A stretch of DNA of 64,000 nucleotides, taken from positions 11,645,528-11,709,527 of the forward strand of contig NC_063184.1 of assembly GCF_023159225.1 (NCBI RefSeq). The letters are read 5' to 3'. Numbering within the stretch: position 1 is the first letter of the stretch; every line of letters begins with the position of its first letter. Below the pieces are notes generated by a model that was given only the letters and a program-made list of their open reading frames with translations, did not search any database and had not been told where the DNA came from. This DNA comes from Perognathus longimembris pacificus (Eukaryota > Chordata > Mammalia > Rodentia > Heteromyidae). Of the stretch, positions 36,990 to 49,509 are shown in pieces. The position numbers and the translations under genes were made by a program.

Positions 36990-38155
36990 TCCACCCCTGG
37001 GTCTTTCTCTTCATATTGCTAGTGCTCAGTGCTTTCCAGTGGTTTTCACTGCGGACCATACACAAGGAGTATGGTGCTATTGTACTTTGAAATCTTGTTA
37101 AGTTGGCAAAGGAGAAGTACCTTGTTTTAATGTTCATTTCTCTTATTAAGTTGGATATCTTGTTAAGATGTATTGTATTTGAATCCTTTTCTGGAGATTG
37201 CCTTTTGTTATCTTTTGCTTACTTATGCACTACATTTGTTATTGATCTTACTTATTTTATATGATCTTTATATTATCAATATTAACCCTTTGTACCTGTA
37301 TTGCACAACTTTCATCTAGCTTTATAGTATTTTAAAAGCAGATTTAATTGTAAATGTGTCTTATTGTATTTGGCAGATTGATCCTCACCACAAACTATAC
37401 TTTTATTTAAAGTGGATTAAATGTGAAAATAAATGTAGGAGAATTAGATACAATTCAATATGATATTTTTTCCTTGCAGTTAAGAATACTGAATTATTTT
37501 GTAAGTTGAAGGAAATGTGTCATGTCTGGTGGTAACCAAGTTCATGCTTGTAGTTTGGGCTTCTTTTTATGCCTATGAAGATAACTTTTTATCTTATTTG
37601 TCCCATCCAGTGTATAAATCGATCTGCTTAGTTTTATGTTATTAAAATTTTATTGAAATGCAGATTTATATGTGTTTAATAAAATGTTAAAAATTCTATC
37701 AAGAGAGATCCAAGTACACAAGGCTATACAATTGTACATCATTAAGAAATTTATATTGAGGTCTATTGAAGACATTTTAGTAATCTCAACTCGTACTCTG
37801 TTAAGTTTTAATGTTTTATATTATTTGACACCATTCAGGAAGTCTTGTAGATTGTTATCATTTTTATATGCTACCATTATACCATCCAAATATAGAACTA
37901 TCAATGATTGTGTCTAATGCTGGCAAAACACCCAGTAGCCAGGCTTTTCTTCTAACAGCTTGGTATCTCAGTCCTCCAACAAACTCCACATTCCTCTGCT
38001 GCCTTTTCCCAGTCTTTTCCTCACTCCGAAGTTTAAATCAATCCAGCTTCTATGGGTCCATGCCTGCTTTCCCAGTTTGTCCACTATTTGGCAGAGTTAT
38101 TGAGACATCAGAGTTCAATTCTGACCTCTTAGGAAGGTCTGTTAAGTCTTGCCAC
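36990..38155. other. AT-rich noncoding DNA, possibly old L1
   Basis: 37140-37330 has phrases such as 'tatcaatattaaccctttgt' that resemble the complement of old L1 ORF2, but too weakly to call. No gene is supported. Confidence 0.3.
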
Positions 38156-38238
38156 AGAAGAAGAAGGAAGAAGAGGAGGGGGAAAGAGGAGGGGGAGAGG
38201 GGAGGAGGAGGGGGAGGGGGGAGGAGGAGGAGGAGGGA
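38156..38238. repeat. 83-bp (GGA)-rich homopurine tract
   Basis: All purine on the plus strand, made of GAA, GGA and GGGG units. The basic/glycine-rich frame across it is an artefact. Confidence 0.93.
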
Positions 38239-38823
38239 TAAGAAATTACTCTATCAACATTTAGATTCTGGCATTCAGTGAATGACCCTGGAAAGGCCTT
38301 TGGCTTAACTTTATCCCAACCATGTCCAGATTGATCCTAAAATTACTAGTTAGTAATCCAAATACCATCCTAGATGAATTTGTGCCACGGACTTTGGGTT
38401 GATTGGGCCCTACCTTCATTGTCTTTTATCTCTGAGAAGTTGTATTCTAAGCTTAACTTCTAGCTTCTCATTCCATCTTGGATGGCCACCCCAGCTATGA
38501 TACTACTTGCCATTTTCATTGTGATTGCACCTTGTGAAATGTCATGTGCAGAGTGCCCCAGCTCGAGCAGGACACCAGGTAACAAGCCTCTCTTTAGGTA
38601 AGTAGGTAGGGGGGGTGGACTTGGAAATTCTGCTCCAGTCTGACTCTAAAGTAATTTCTATGTTCAAAGTCAGACTTATTTTAATTTGTAATAATTTCAT
38701 TTTTCCCGTCAGCTCCCAGTTGGGGGTAACTTCAGGCATTGTAATAGCCTAGTCTAGCTTAAAATTAAATTATAGTCTTCATACAATTTGCAACTTATTC
38801 CAAACCTTACAAGGACAAGAATT
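38239..38823. other. single-copy noncoding DNA
   Basis: No feature recognised. Confidence 0.4.
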
Positions 38824-39062
38824 AGGCTGGTGCTGGTGGTTCACACCTGTAATCCTAGCTCCTCAAGGGGCTGAGAACTAAGGGCTGCAGTTCAAAGCCA
38901 GCCCCAGGCAAAAAGAGTTTGAGACTCTTATCTCTAATTAAGTACCAAAGAAGCTGGAAGCAGGACAGTGGCTCAAGTGGGAATGCTAACCTTGAGCCAA
39001 GAAAGCTCAGAGATAGCAGTCAGACTCTGAGTTCAAGTCCCAGGACCAGTGTGTGTGGTGCA
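38824..39062 (+). mobile_element. B1-Geo composite SINE
   Basis: 'gctggtggttcacacctgta', 'gagactcttatctctaatta', 'caggacagtggctcaagtgg' and 'gagttcaagtcccaggacca', ending in a short GT run instead of poly(A). Confidence 0.88.
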
Positions 39063-39304
39063 GGCTGGAGGGGAAACAGGAGAGGAATTGTTCATTTTTA
39101 TATCTCTTACTATTGTAGTACCCCAAAATTTCTGGAAAACACTCAGATATTGAATTTGACAGATTCTTGTATATTTATGGGATCAGAGTATGGATTATTT
39201 AAAATGATGCCTAGCTTTGTATTCCAATTATGATGTGGGGCTGGTTTCTCTATTTGTAGCACAGTTTCTTGCAAGCAGCATTCAAAAAACAATTTCTTGG
39301 TTAA

Positions 39305-39313
39305 CACACACAT

Positions 39314-39347
<34 letters not shown>
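39305..39347. repeat. (CA)n microsatellite
   Basis: About 20 CA units with one ATGCG interruption. Confidence 0.95.
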
Positions 39348-39349
<2 letters not shown>

Positions 39350-39689
39350 ATAGCTTATGAAATGCATTGGTTGAAGGAAAATTTTTATTGTGAAAAATCC
39401 TTTGTATTTCCATGGAACTTTGGAATGAATTTGCTTCCCCAAGAGTTTTGGATTTATATTGTCTCAGGGAAGCCTTTCCCTCGTGGTACATAGACTAGTC
39501 ATTCCAGTATATGACCTGTAGGGGTCACTCATGCACAGGACAAGGAATCCTCTTGAAGGGTAAGATAGGTGTCAGGGATGGTGGTGGTCAGAGACATCTT
39601 TTATTCTGTTTGAAGGACAGAACAGTTGAATTCTGTCCTGAAATAAAGTCTGAATACGTTTATTCAGGAAACCCACTTTCCTAAAAGAA

Positions 39690-39860
39690 TGTGCTCAGAC
39701 TGAGGGTTTTTACTTCCAATAAAATGTGCATTTTCTGTTTTCTTTAAGCAGTTGTGCAAAGGAGTTGTCATTCGACAAAGCCGTTTATGAATACAATGTG
39801 TTTTGATTAATGTCACCCCTTTCAACATTCCCTTCCACCATCCCCTCTGCACTCTTTCCC
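39690..39860 (-). mobile_element. L1 3'UTR-like fragment
   Basis: Complement of the 26.2-kb repeat: 'aataaaatgtgcatttt', 'gcaaaggagttgtcattcga', 'ttgattaatgtcaccccttt', then a C-rich stretch. Confidence 0.5.
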
Positions 39861-40497
39861 TCACTTCCTTAATTTTGTGGGTTATATATTGAATTTTTGA
39901 CTGCAGTCTCTGTCCTCCACTTTCTTTTCTTCATTTGTCTACAAACTTAAGAATTTAAGAGACACTACAGTTGCTGTTTCTGAAGGTCTTATTTCCTATA
40001 TTTTCCAAGGAACTTGCTTTGAGAATAAGCATGAAAGATATAAAGAGCACAGAGATTAGCTTTTCAAAGACTTTGAAAGGAATGAGGGGAAATAATTTCA
40101 GCTTTTTCATCTATTTTATTTAGTTTTTCATGAGAAAGAATTTTTTGTATATTTTTCCAAACTTAAATTCAGTTGTATTTTTTTCCTCATCCAGACTACT
40201 ACACCTCTGGAAAATGTTCTTTATCTTCTTTGTGGTTTATTCTTGCTTTTACTCTAGGCAAGAATGTGGCTCTTATAAAAATAAATTTTCTTATTACTGA
40301 GACATTTCTTTCACTGTGAGAATCCTGATACTTGTATGATAGTGATATATATCATTTGTTTTGCTTTAAGAAACACATATACCTACTTAATATCTCAGTG
40401 TAATGATTATATGATAATGTTTCATATTGCTTTTGATATGGTTTACATGGCCAGAACATAGGAAACAAATTTTATTTTTCATGCCTCCTCAGACTAG
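39861..40497. other. single-copy AT-rich DNA
   Basis: No feature recognised. Confidence 0.4.
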
Positions 40498-40522
40498 CCT
40501 TTTTCTTTTCTTTCTTTCTTTT

Positions 40523-40578
<56 letters not shown>

Positions 40579-40586
40579 TTTTTTTT
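40498..40586. repeat. (TTTC)n microsatellite
   Basis: 89 bases of uninterrupted pyrimidine, mainly TTTC units ending in a T run. Confidence 0.95.
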
Positions 40587-41565
40587 GGTTCACTCTAAAT
40601 TTAGGTCTAGTTGACATGTACAAGTAGTTTTATAGAGAGCAGTCTGATCACATTTCTTTGTTTCTGGTGTTTGACACTTGCATTTTTTAAAGCCAGCCAT
40701 AGTCATTGATTACCTCGAAAGTTGCTTTATGCTTTGTTAATTTGAGAGGCCAGGCAATTTATTAGGTGTTTCCTGTTTTTAACTGCAGTCCGATTCTAAG
40801 GAAATGAGCGGAGTCTGTAGCACAGGGATGAGTCTCTGTCTGATGAGAGCCATGTGGTCCCAAGTCTCATTTTTCATAAGTGCTGTCATTTTACACATGT
40901 ATGACCTTTTTCTTCTCTCTTTGGAGGAGGGGGTGGGGGTTAGATAATGCACAGGGTTCATTTGAGAAGCTCTTGTAGGCAGATACACAAATCATGTCAT
41001 GTAAACCAGAAGAGGCTAGGGGAACCTCACATCTCTTTTTCAGAAGACAATAACAGATAGGACAGAGAAAGATGGAGTCCACGATGATTAGGAAAACAGG
41101 AATGGTTAATGGATAACAGCAACGTGGCGCCAAGCTGTTCATTCCATGTCATAAAGATATGAAGCCGCACAAACAGAGGCCAGGTAAAAGGTCTCCAAAT
41201 GGGTATCCAATCAATGCACACCAGATTTGCGCTTTGTGACTGTGTGGTGGAGAATGATAGGAAGTAATGGCTTTTGGCAAATTGAGCTCATCTTTACTTT
41301 TAGATTGCAGATCGTCCTAGGCTAGCTTCACAAGCGTGGAGTGGAGCTATTGTGGCCACACAAGGCTTAGGGCTAGTCCTGTCAGCCCAGTGCTTCGTTA
41401 AGCCTTCCACCATTGACCTATATTTTTATGTTGCACCAGGTCCTGCAAAATTATGGAGCCAACTCTGAATATCCCTAATGAATTGTGAAGTTACATTTCC
41501 TGTGTTTTTAGTAACAGGGCATTTCAACCTAAGGTTTTAGAATTTAAAACCACACGAGCCTCAAG
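40587..41565. other. single-copy noncoding DNA
   Basis: No feature recognised; open frames on the minus strand at 40779-41221 lack any family signature. Confidence 0.4.
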
Positions 41566-41832
41566 AAAACCAATGGTCCTTTAAAACCAATGGTCCTGGG
41601 CTGGGGATATAGCCTAGTGGCAAGAGTGCCTGCCTCGGATACACGAGGGCCCTAGGTTCGATTCCCCAGCACCACATATGCAGAAAACGGCCAGAAGCTG
41701 CGCTGTGGCTCAAGTGGCAGAGTGCTAGCCTTGAGCGGGAAGAAGCCAGGGACAGTGCTCAGGCCCTGAGTCCAAGGCCCAGGACTGGCCAAAAAAATAA
41801 AAATAAAAACAAAAATAAAAACCAATGGTCCT
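41566..41832 (+). mobile_element. IDL-Geo SINE with triplicated target sequence
   Basis: Body 41598-41817 with pol III B box 'ggttcgattc' and an A-rich tail of AAAAT units. AAAACCAATGGTCCT flanks it at 41583-41597 and 41818-41832, and a third perfect copy lies just upstream at 41566-41580. Confidence 0.93.
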
Positions 41833-43654
41833 TGAAATCAATGGTGTTCACTCATCAGAGTGAGGGCGAGATGTGATTTTTCTATGCTCTTGGACCACCT
41901 CTTATATGACCCATCTTTACTCCCCGCCTCGGTCCAGAATGGTTATTGAGACAGGGCTACTTTGGAAGAAAAGTTGTAGTCATGTTCATATCATAACCCA
42001 CTTGTGTGTCTTCATAGGATAAGAAAAAACTTAGATGATTTTCTAGCTAGATCCAAAATATTATATTCTCTAAATCTGATCAACACACATACATGCACCT
42101 AGGAATAAGCTCAATGTGAAAAACTATATATTCTTTTCCAAACAAAAGCTTATTTTATTTTAGAGTGTGGAAGCACAGTGGATCAAGTGTTACAGTTTCA
42201 TGTGTGTGACAAGATAGAGCTTCATTCTCTCCTTTTGTGAAAATAATCAGTCAAATATCATATGGACTACCCATTAGAGAATGTTATCACCATACCATTA
42301 AACAAGATTCATTAAGAAAGCTATTGTTTGTTTTGGTGCTTCACTCTTGCTCATTTATTTCCTAACAGTGAATCTGTTTTTGTTTCTTTTTTTTTTTTAT
42401 TTGTTTGTGAGCCTTTAAATAAGGTCTCATGTGATCTGGGAAAATGTCCTTGTTTGAGTGTCTACTCTTCTTTGTCCTGTAATAAAATCTCATCAGATGT
42501 GAAGGTAAAGGATAAAAGCCAAGGGAATTATCTCATCTGGGCTTTATCTGCCTTCATTATTAAAGGGAATTTTCTAATCGGTGCTTCTTATGGCTGACTT
42601 CCCCTCACGTACTCCATGAGTCGCACTGAGAGTCTTTTCTGTGCTTCTGTCTCTGAGGCTGGAGTTCATGTTTATTTTAGGGGAACTACAAAGAAAGAAT
42701 CTCTTTAGTTATCTTTTGACGAAAAAAAAGACGATAACAGGATATCCCTATTGTGTGTGATGATGAATGTGGAAACTGACTTGGATATCAATTAAATCAA
42801 CATCATGTATTCATCTCAGAGAACAATTGATCCACATGGTTTTTAACAGGGTCCATTGGCCGTCAAATAACAGTTGCCAAGCAATTTCTACATTACCATC
42901 AATCCCATACTCAAGGTGTGTGTTAAAAGTATCTATTACATAGGTTTTTTTTTTCTTTTTAATACTCTACTCCCAACCCAAACTGTTAATTATTGCACAT
43001 TGCACCCTGCAATGAAAGGCTGGATAGATTTGTCTAGGGAGATAAGAGAGGAAAACAGAGCCACAATCTCTTTGGGGCAGTTGTATCATCCTAATAACTC
43101 TCTTAGGGATGCGCTGCTTAGTCTTTAGCAGAATGTCTGAGTCAATAGATATGGGAGAAATGAAGAGCAACTGAAATGAGCATCTGCCTGATTATTGGAG
43201 AGGAATCCACCTTGACCCAGGGGCTGAGAGAGCCTCCTCTATTGCGGATAAACCCTTCAAGCCCACTGTTTTCTTTGCAGTTGGTATCTCAGGAAAACCT
43301 CATTGATGGCAATATAACTATCCAATCATTTATTTACTCTGAGATAAGGGGCTGTGTGTCAACTCATTGAAAATAGAGCAATTCTTTCAAGAAACAAATG
43401 TGATTTCTCTGTAATACTTAATTTATATAACAGAATGGAGCCAAGACCAGAGCAAGAGTTTTAAGGGCCAAGATAAGTGTCTTACCCAATGTTCTTTTAT
43501 TTACTGATGATTATAACTTCAAAATTCTCGTGTTTTCTGATGACGACAGATGCGCAGCTTTAAGCATTATTTTGACATTCTTTCCCCAATGTATAAAAGT
43601 TTTTTTCTATTTTTGTTGTCTATTTCATTTCTTCAGATCACATATTTTGGAAAA
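41833..43654. other. single-copy noncoding block
   Basis: No gene supported. A degenerate 'gaaatcaatggtg' right after the SINE resembles the target motif. 42400-42600 is repeat-free. Confidence 0.4.
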
Positions 43655-43691
43655 TTTCCCTTCCTTCCTTCCTTCCTTCCTTCCTTCCTTC

Positions 43692-43769
<78 letters not shown>

Positions 43770-43771
43770 CT
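43655..43771. repeat. (CCTT)n(CTTT)n homopyrimidine tract
   Basis: About 9 CCTT units pass into about 19 CTTT units, 117 uninterrupted pyrimidines. Confidence 0.95.
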
Positions 43772-45314
43772 GTCCGTCTCTTTCCTTTTCTCTTTAACAA
43801 GAGCCAATTTCTACTCATAATCTCTGAGGCCAGGGTGTTTGAACCATGTCCTCTAATTCATTGGTTCTGTTTTCTTTGCATTGTACCTTATTTACGTGAT
43901 GCATTTTGAGTCTCTATCACATACTTACCTTAGGCACACTACATTATCCATCTTGATACAAGGAGACATTGACATTCTCTTTTCAATAGAGCTTTCATAT
44001 TATCATATAGTTTCTCTACCTGACAGATGAAAGATATTTTTAGCTATTCATAGAAGCCCATAAAATGTATAAAGAAAGTAATATAGAACAGTTAGAGATA
44101 GTTTTAATTGAGTGTACTTTGGGTCCAAATAATATTGAATAGGTATTTTGGATACATATGGCTGTCATAAGTATTAATACTTGTAGAAAGTAGTCTTATG
44201 CCTTGAAGGAAACATTTTTCCATGTTCTAAAATTTGAGAAGTTTCCTACAGCCACAGTGTTGAGGGGATAGGACTTGGGAAAAATTAGGGTTCATGGTTA
44301 ACTCTGGTTGTAATATTTTCCTGATTTAATTATGTAATGATAATAAGTAACATTTTTCTTTGTGTAAGTTCAAAATAAATAGTAATTTAAAAATGGTCAT
44401 GGATATTAACCAAAGGGTTTATGTGAGGCTACAAAGTTATGTATGAGCATTATTATAGAATTTATCTTACCTAAGAGTGTAATGTTTCACACACACACAC
44501 ACACACACACATTTATGATATGACACTTGAGAACATTTGGTTTGGGTTTCCTAGTACTCTGCAATCTTCTTGACCCTTCTCATTATGGCTCGTGTAATCT
44601 TTCATTTATTTTCAGTCTTTAGAAATGCCTATAGATCCTCAACTTAAAGTAGAAAATGCTAACCCTCATAGGTTTTGAGTATTAAAAGGGTCAGTATTAT
44701 AATTGTGATAGAGCATATTACATGTTGGCTGTTATTTTTAGACAATGATGTAATCTACTGAGATGTGATTCCCCATTTTGTGTAATATCTACCAGGCAGA
44801 CATTCCGAGCAGATTTTCTGCATTGAGAAGCAATATTCACAAACTTCAATTTTTAAGCCCTTTATTCAGGAAATTAGAAAAAATTACAAAATAGAATGTT
44901 TGTTTTGCTTAACTATCATGTTGTAAGACCATATTCAAGCGATTCAGGTTAGAAAATAACATTCTGGACAGAGTGAATTAAAAATATACTATGATTAAAC
45001 AATTTTTTTGATAACTATTCAAAGGATACACCCCCCCCATTCCTTTTCTTTCTTATCTTCTCAGGCCTAAGGCATCTTATTTGCATTTAATTTGCATTTT
45101 AGGGGTGGGGGAAGAAAGCTGGGAGATAAGGGAAGGAAAGAAAAAACAGTTCCAGATACCTAGCAGTAACCAATTCCTTGATGTTAGCTGTGCTTTTGAA
45201 TATTTTATAATTTATAAACTGAAAACACATTATGCTCTGCTTTTCAAACAGGCTTTGTCACATGCCTTTCCTAAACCTTTTAAGACATTAGGCTTGTGAC
45301 TGGGATAAAAAAAA
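43772..45314. other. single-copy AT-rich DNA with (CA)n
   Basis: No gene supported. A (CA)n run of about 11 units lies at 44489-44511. Confidence 0.45.
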
Positions 45315-46061
45315 AATGCATTCTTTATTTCTTTTTTTTTTTAATCAATAAGGTAGCATACGTTTATTATTAGATTATTTCTTTGTGTTGTTTAGCTTTT
45401 TTTGAATAATTACTTATTTATTGTCAAAATGATGTACAGAAGGGTTACAGTTTCATACATAAGGCAGTGGATACATTTCTTGTACAATTTGTTATCTCCT
45501 CCCTCATTTCCCCCTTCCCCCCTCCCCCTTTCCTTCTCCTCCCCGTGAGTTGTTCAGTTGATTTACATCAAATGGTTTTGTAATTATTACTTTTGGAGTT
45601 GTTTGTCTTTTTATCCTTTGTCTCTCGATTTTGATATTCCCTTTCCCTCCCCTAGTTCTAATACCAGTATATACAGTATCCAGGGTACTCAGATGAGATA
45701 CAGTGATAGCACGGGGGCAACCACAGGCAGGGGATACAAGAGGAGCATCAACAAAAAAAGCTAAAGAGAATTATCAACAAAAAAAGCTATGGTTTCACAT
45801 GGCATGTTGAAAATAATCACAACAGTGATATAACACTCATTTCCATAACATGGAGTTCATTTCACTTAGCATCATCTTATGTGTTCATAAGGGCATAGCT
45901 ATTGGGCTCTTGTGATCCTCTGCTGTGACTTGCCTAAACCTGTGCTAATTATTCCCTATGAGGGAGACCATATAGTCCATGTTTCTTTGGGTCTGGCTCA
46001 CTTCACTTAGTATAATTTTTTCCAAGTCCTTCCATTTCCTTACAATGCATTCTTTATTTCT
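45315..46061 (-). mobile_element. 5'-truncated L1 with 18-bp TSD and apparent 3' transduction
   Basis: AATGCATTCTTTATTTCT is duplicated exactly at 45315-45332 and 46044-46061. On the minus strand the element begins in the last codons of ORF2, passes through a G-rich 3'UTR (plus-strand C-rich 45500-45545) and reaches a first A tract (T run 45397-45403). It then continues 54 bases of non-L1 sequence (45343-45396) to a second A tract (T run 45332-45342) at the TSD. The extra segment contains AATAAA on the minus strand (45363-45368). A 17-base duplication, ATCAACAAAAAAAGCTA, sits at 45747-45763 and 45773-45789. Confidence 0.93.
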
Positions 46062-47820
46062 ACATCTCTCTTGTGGGGGTGCTACACTATGGAGATGGAA
46101 GAGGAGGTTAGACAGAAACATCTGAAATGCCTGCTAAGCTTTACAGTGGCAAAACTGATTTTTAACTTCTTATTTCTATTGAAAAAAAAACACATGTGTA
46201 TACTTTCAAAGCATCAAGAGAGTGTCTAGTAGAAGTCCTGATGTCTTAACTGTCCTCTAACACAATATTTTGGGAGACACCTACTAAAGGAGTTGTTGAA
46301 CATCACTGAATTAAGGGCAACTCAACAACTCTTAACAGGAATAGACATTGAGGTTGATTCCCAATAGCTTCTGGAATGTACATGAAATGGTGACCTTTAG
46401 TCTAGGTGTCAAAGGAAGCAAAGTCAAGAGCCGGAAAGTTCAGTAAGACATTTACACATGCTGATAAGAGCTACTGACTGTTTTTCTGCCGCATACCCTG
46501 CATGAAGAAATACTGTTTTCTAGTACAGGCCTTCCAAGACCTAGACCAGCCATTTAAACATCTTTGCCTTTGATTTTTCCTTATATGATTGAGACTTTAT
46601 GTTGGCAAATTACTTTTCAAGAGCGAAAAGGAAAAGTAGACGGAGGTAGCATACTAGCTCCTGGCTACGTGTATAATAGAACGATTTGAATTTCCTAAGG
46701 GAAAGAAGTCTCCAATTGGCTGAAGAGCAGATGGGTAAGTACTGGGCGAGTGGATGAGGAGGGGAAGAGCAGAGCCTGGCTGTTCTTTGAAAGGGATGGT
46801 CATGTGCCCTGCAGCTTCGCAAGGCCCAGAGCCAGGCGGTGCAGCTATCCTGTAATGTTTCAACCCTGGAATCCTGCAGTGATAAGGAAGGCTATGTGGA
46901 TTAACAGCCCTGTCGGGTTATCCCTCTGAAGTACTTACTTGTTTAGAAAAAGAGTCTCATTCATCATTGGGGAGTGACAGAAATGGGGGGTGCCTCACCC
47001 TGTGTCTGAAGGCTACCTGGATGTATGGGAGCTTTTGGCACCTTTTGTGAAAAGGAAGAGAAGGGAGAAGACAGTGGTGTCTTTCAAGGAAATGTGTTAG
47101 ATGTGTTCAAAATGCCACTTTCCTTATGCCAGTTCATCACTTTAGTCACACACCTTGATGGAGAAATGTTTATCTAAATAAAATCAGAGAAATCAAATGT
47201 GATTACTTGGTTAACTAAAATAAGATTCACTAAGATATATATGTAAATATATATATATATTTCTGAACATAGCAATACAGTTTGCCTGTTAAATTATCAG
47301 ATCATTTGAAAACTCTCTATCAATTCCTTTAGCCAAGCAGGAGGATATGATAGTCACAAGCAACAAAAAAAATCAATTGCAATCCCCCAAAAGTTTCTTT
47401 TCAAAAGTGCTATTATTGAAATAGTGACTAAAAGAAGTTTGAAGAGGACTTGGGGAAGTTAGTATAGTCTAATACTTACAACATTAATAGCAATGATTGA
47501 TCGAAACTTGGGTTTGAGTTTCCAATGATAAATCATTATAGAATTACCTGCTAGGTAGGTGAAAATTTATGAACACCATTTAGTCAGTTATGAATGATTG
47601 GTAAGCTCAATTTTCTATATGAATAATGATTAAGAAAATTTCAGCTTTTTAGAAACAGACAAATTTCAATAACTAATCTGCATCTATATAAATATATAAA
47701 TTCACAACTTCTTTGTAGTGATAGGATCATGGGTTTGTCTATAAGCAAGACAACACATGTATAATTTATATTAATATCTACACTATTATAGCTATAATTT
47801 ATTAGGAATTTCTGTTTGGG
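46062..47820. other. single-copy noncoding block
   Basis: No gene or confident repeat; a short TA-rich run lies near 47237-47262. Confidence 0.4.
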
Positions 47821-47923
47821 GTTCTGATGCAGTGGCTCATACCTATAATCTCAGCTACTTGGGAGGTGGAAATCCAAAGGATGATAGTCTGAGTTAACCC
47901 CAAGCCAAAAAAGAAAAAAAAAA
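47821..47923 (+). mobile_element. B1-like monomer with A tail
   Basis: 'gcagtggctcatacctataa' then a shortened body and an A-rich tail. It lacks a Geo half. Confidence 0.7.
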
Positions 47924-48166
47924 ATGAGTCGGGTGCTGGTGGCTCATGCCTGTAATCCTAGCTACTCAGAAGGATGAGAGCTGAGGATTGCAATTCAAAG
48001 CCAGCCAGGGCAGGAAAGTCCAAGAGACTCTTATTGCCATTTAACAACCAGAAAACTGGAAGTGGCACTGTGGCTCAAGTGGTAGAGCTCTAACCTTGAG
48101 CTGAAGAGCTCAGGGACAGTGCCCAGGCCCAGAGATCAAGCCCAATGACCGACAAAAAAAAAATGA
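47924..48166 (+). mobile_element. B1-Geo SINE inserted in the previous SINE tail
   Basis: Full-length: 'gtgctggtggctcatgcctg', 'gccagccagggcaggaaagt', 'agtggcactgtggctcaagt', A tail. The bases 'aaaaaaaatgag' precede the head and recur after the tail, so it landed at the end of the upstream A tail. Confidence 0.9.
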
Positions 48167-48180
48167 GCAAGAATATCAAT

Positions 48181-48385
48181 AAGGTGGGCATGTATACCTG
48201 TGACCCTAAGCTGTGAAAGCAACAGAGGTAAGAGAATTATGGGCTTAGCCAAGCCCGGGCAAAAATGTGAGAACCTAGGCAAAAAATAATAATAATAACT
48301 GGTGGGTAAAACTGCTCAAGTGGTAGAACAGTTGCCTAGCAAGTGCAAGGCTTTGAGTTCAAACATCACCATCACACAAAAAAAG
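48181..48385 (+). mobile_element. older B1/ID-type dimer
   Basis: 'gtgggcatgtatacctgtga' head and right half 'gctcaagtggtagaacagtt' with 'ggctttgagttcaaacatca'. The right half looks ID/tRNA-like and not Geo, suggesting an older dimer class. Confidence 0.6.
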
Positions 48386-49473
48386 ATCACTATTTCCTAA
48401 TAGTTATATGTGTCTTAACAGCACCACTGCAAGTGGACATTGTGGATTTTAGTTCTGTATGAAGAGAAGTTAATTTTGGAGAAGGTAAATAACATGTACA
48501 AGGCTGTTCGGCCTCCAATGGGCCAACAGCAGGATTTGAAGGCAGAGCCACCTCAGTCCAAAGCCTTTGTTTGCCCTTTGCTCTCATCCACATTGCCTTC
48601 TTTCGCATATTCACATGTATCTATCTGCAAATGTCACTTCTTTTTCTAATAAAGCAGTGTGTGATGCCTTTCTCAAAGGAGCTTTCCAATATGCTAATGA
48701 CTGCAAAGGGAAAAACCAAACCAAACAACTACAGCGATTGACACTTGTTACCTTTGAGGAATCAAACCCAGTGTAAATAAATGGCAGGTTGGGAGAGCAG
48801 GCAGCCAGCAGAAACCTGAGTGGCAAGGGCCACTCCCACGGGATCCTCAACATCACTGCTTTATTCAGATCACAGTTCCCAGAAACTTCCTCCATTTATG
48901 TAGCTCATTTCTCAAGGTTGAAAAGTGTCCTGGAGACCTGTAGGTAAACATCTTAGAAATGCAGTTCTTCTCACATACTTGGCTCAACACTGAGGACTAA
49001 AATTACCCATAATCCCCTTCTTACCAAAATCCTCCTTATCAAAATGTATACTGGGTTGCATTGATATAACTGCTTTTTCATGTATCCTGCTCAGGCAAAT
49101 GGCTTGTTGGCTCCTTACAGAAATCTTATTAAAGACTCATCAACTCTTTGAAGGAAAGCATTCAGTGATAGAGTTGGACGATTACACCTAATCTCTACCT
49201 GGTTGTAATCAAGCTCTCTTAACAGAAAGACCCATCATAAACCACGCATCCAGTGTTCAATACATGTCAACCTTGCTTCTGTCCCACTTAAAGACATTGT
49301 CAGAGCTGTGATCAGGTTGCATTCTTCCTTATCAGGGTAAGCAAAGAACTGACTTTTCTCTTGGCTCCAGTTTTGTGTCATTGAAAGGGCTAACTGGCTT
49401 TTGACAATAAAAGCAATTCTTTACATAGCACAGTCAGTCAATGTGTCAGGTCCTGTGAGTTCACATGGATAGC
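48386..49473. other. single-copy noncoding DNA
   Basis: No feature recognised; overlapping short frames on both strands near 48.4-48.9 kb are unsupported. Confidence 0.4.
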
Positions 49474-49509
49474 GTGTGCGCGCACACACACGCACACACA
49501 CACACACAC
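49474..49509. repeat. alternating GC/CA tract
   Basis: 'gtgtgcgcgcacacacacgc' continuing as CA units: alternating purine-pyrimidine, Z-DNA type. Confidence 0.9.
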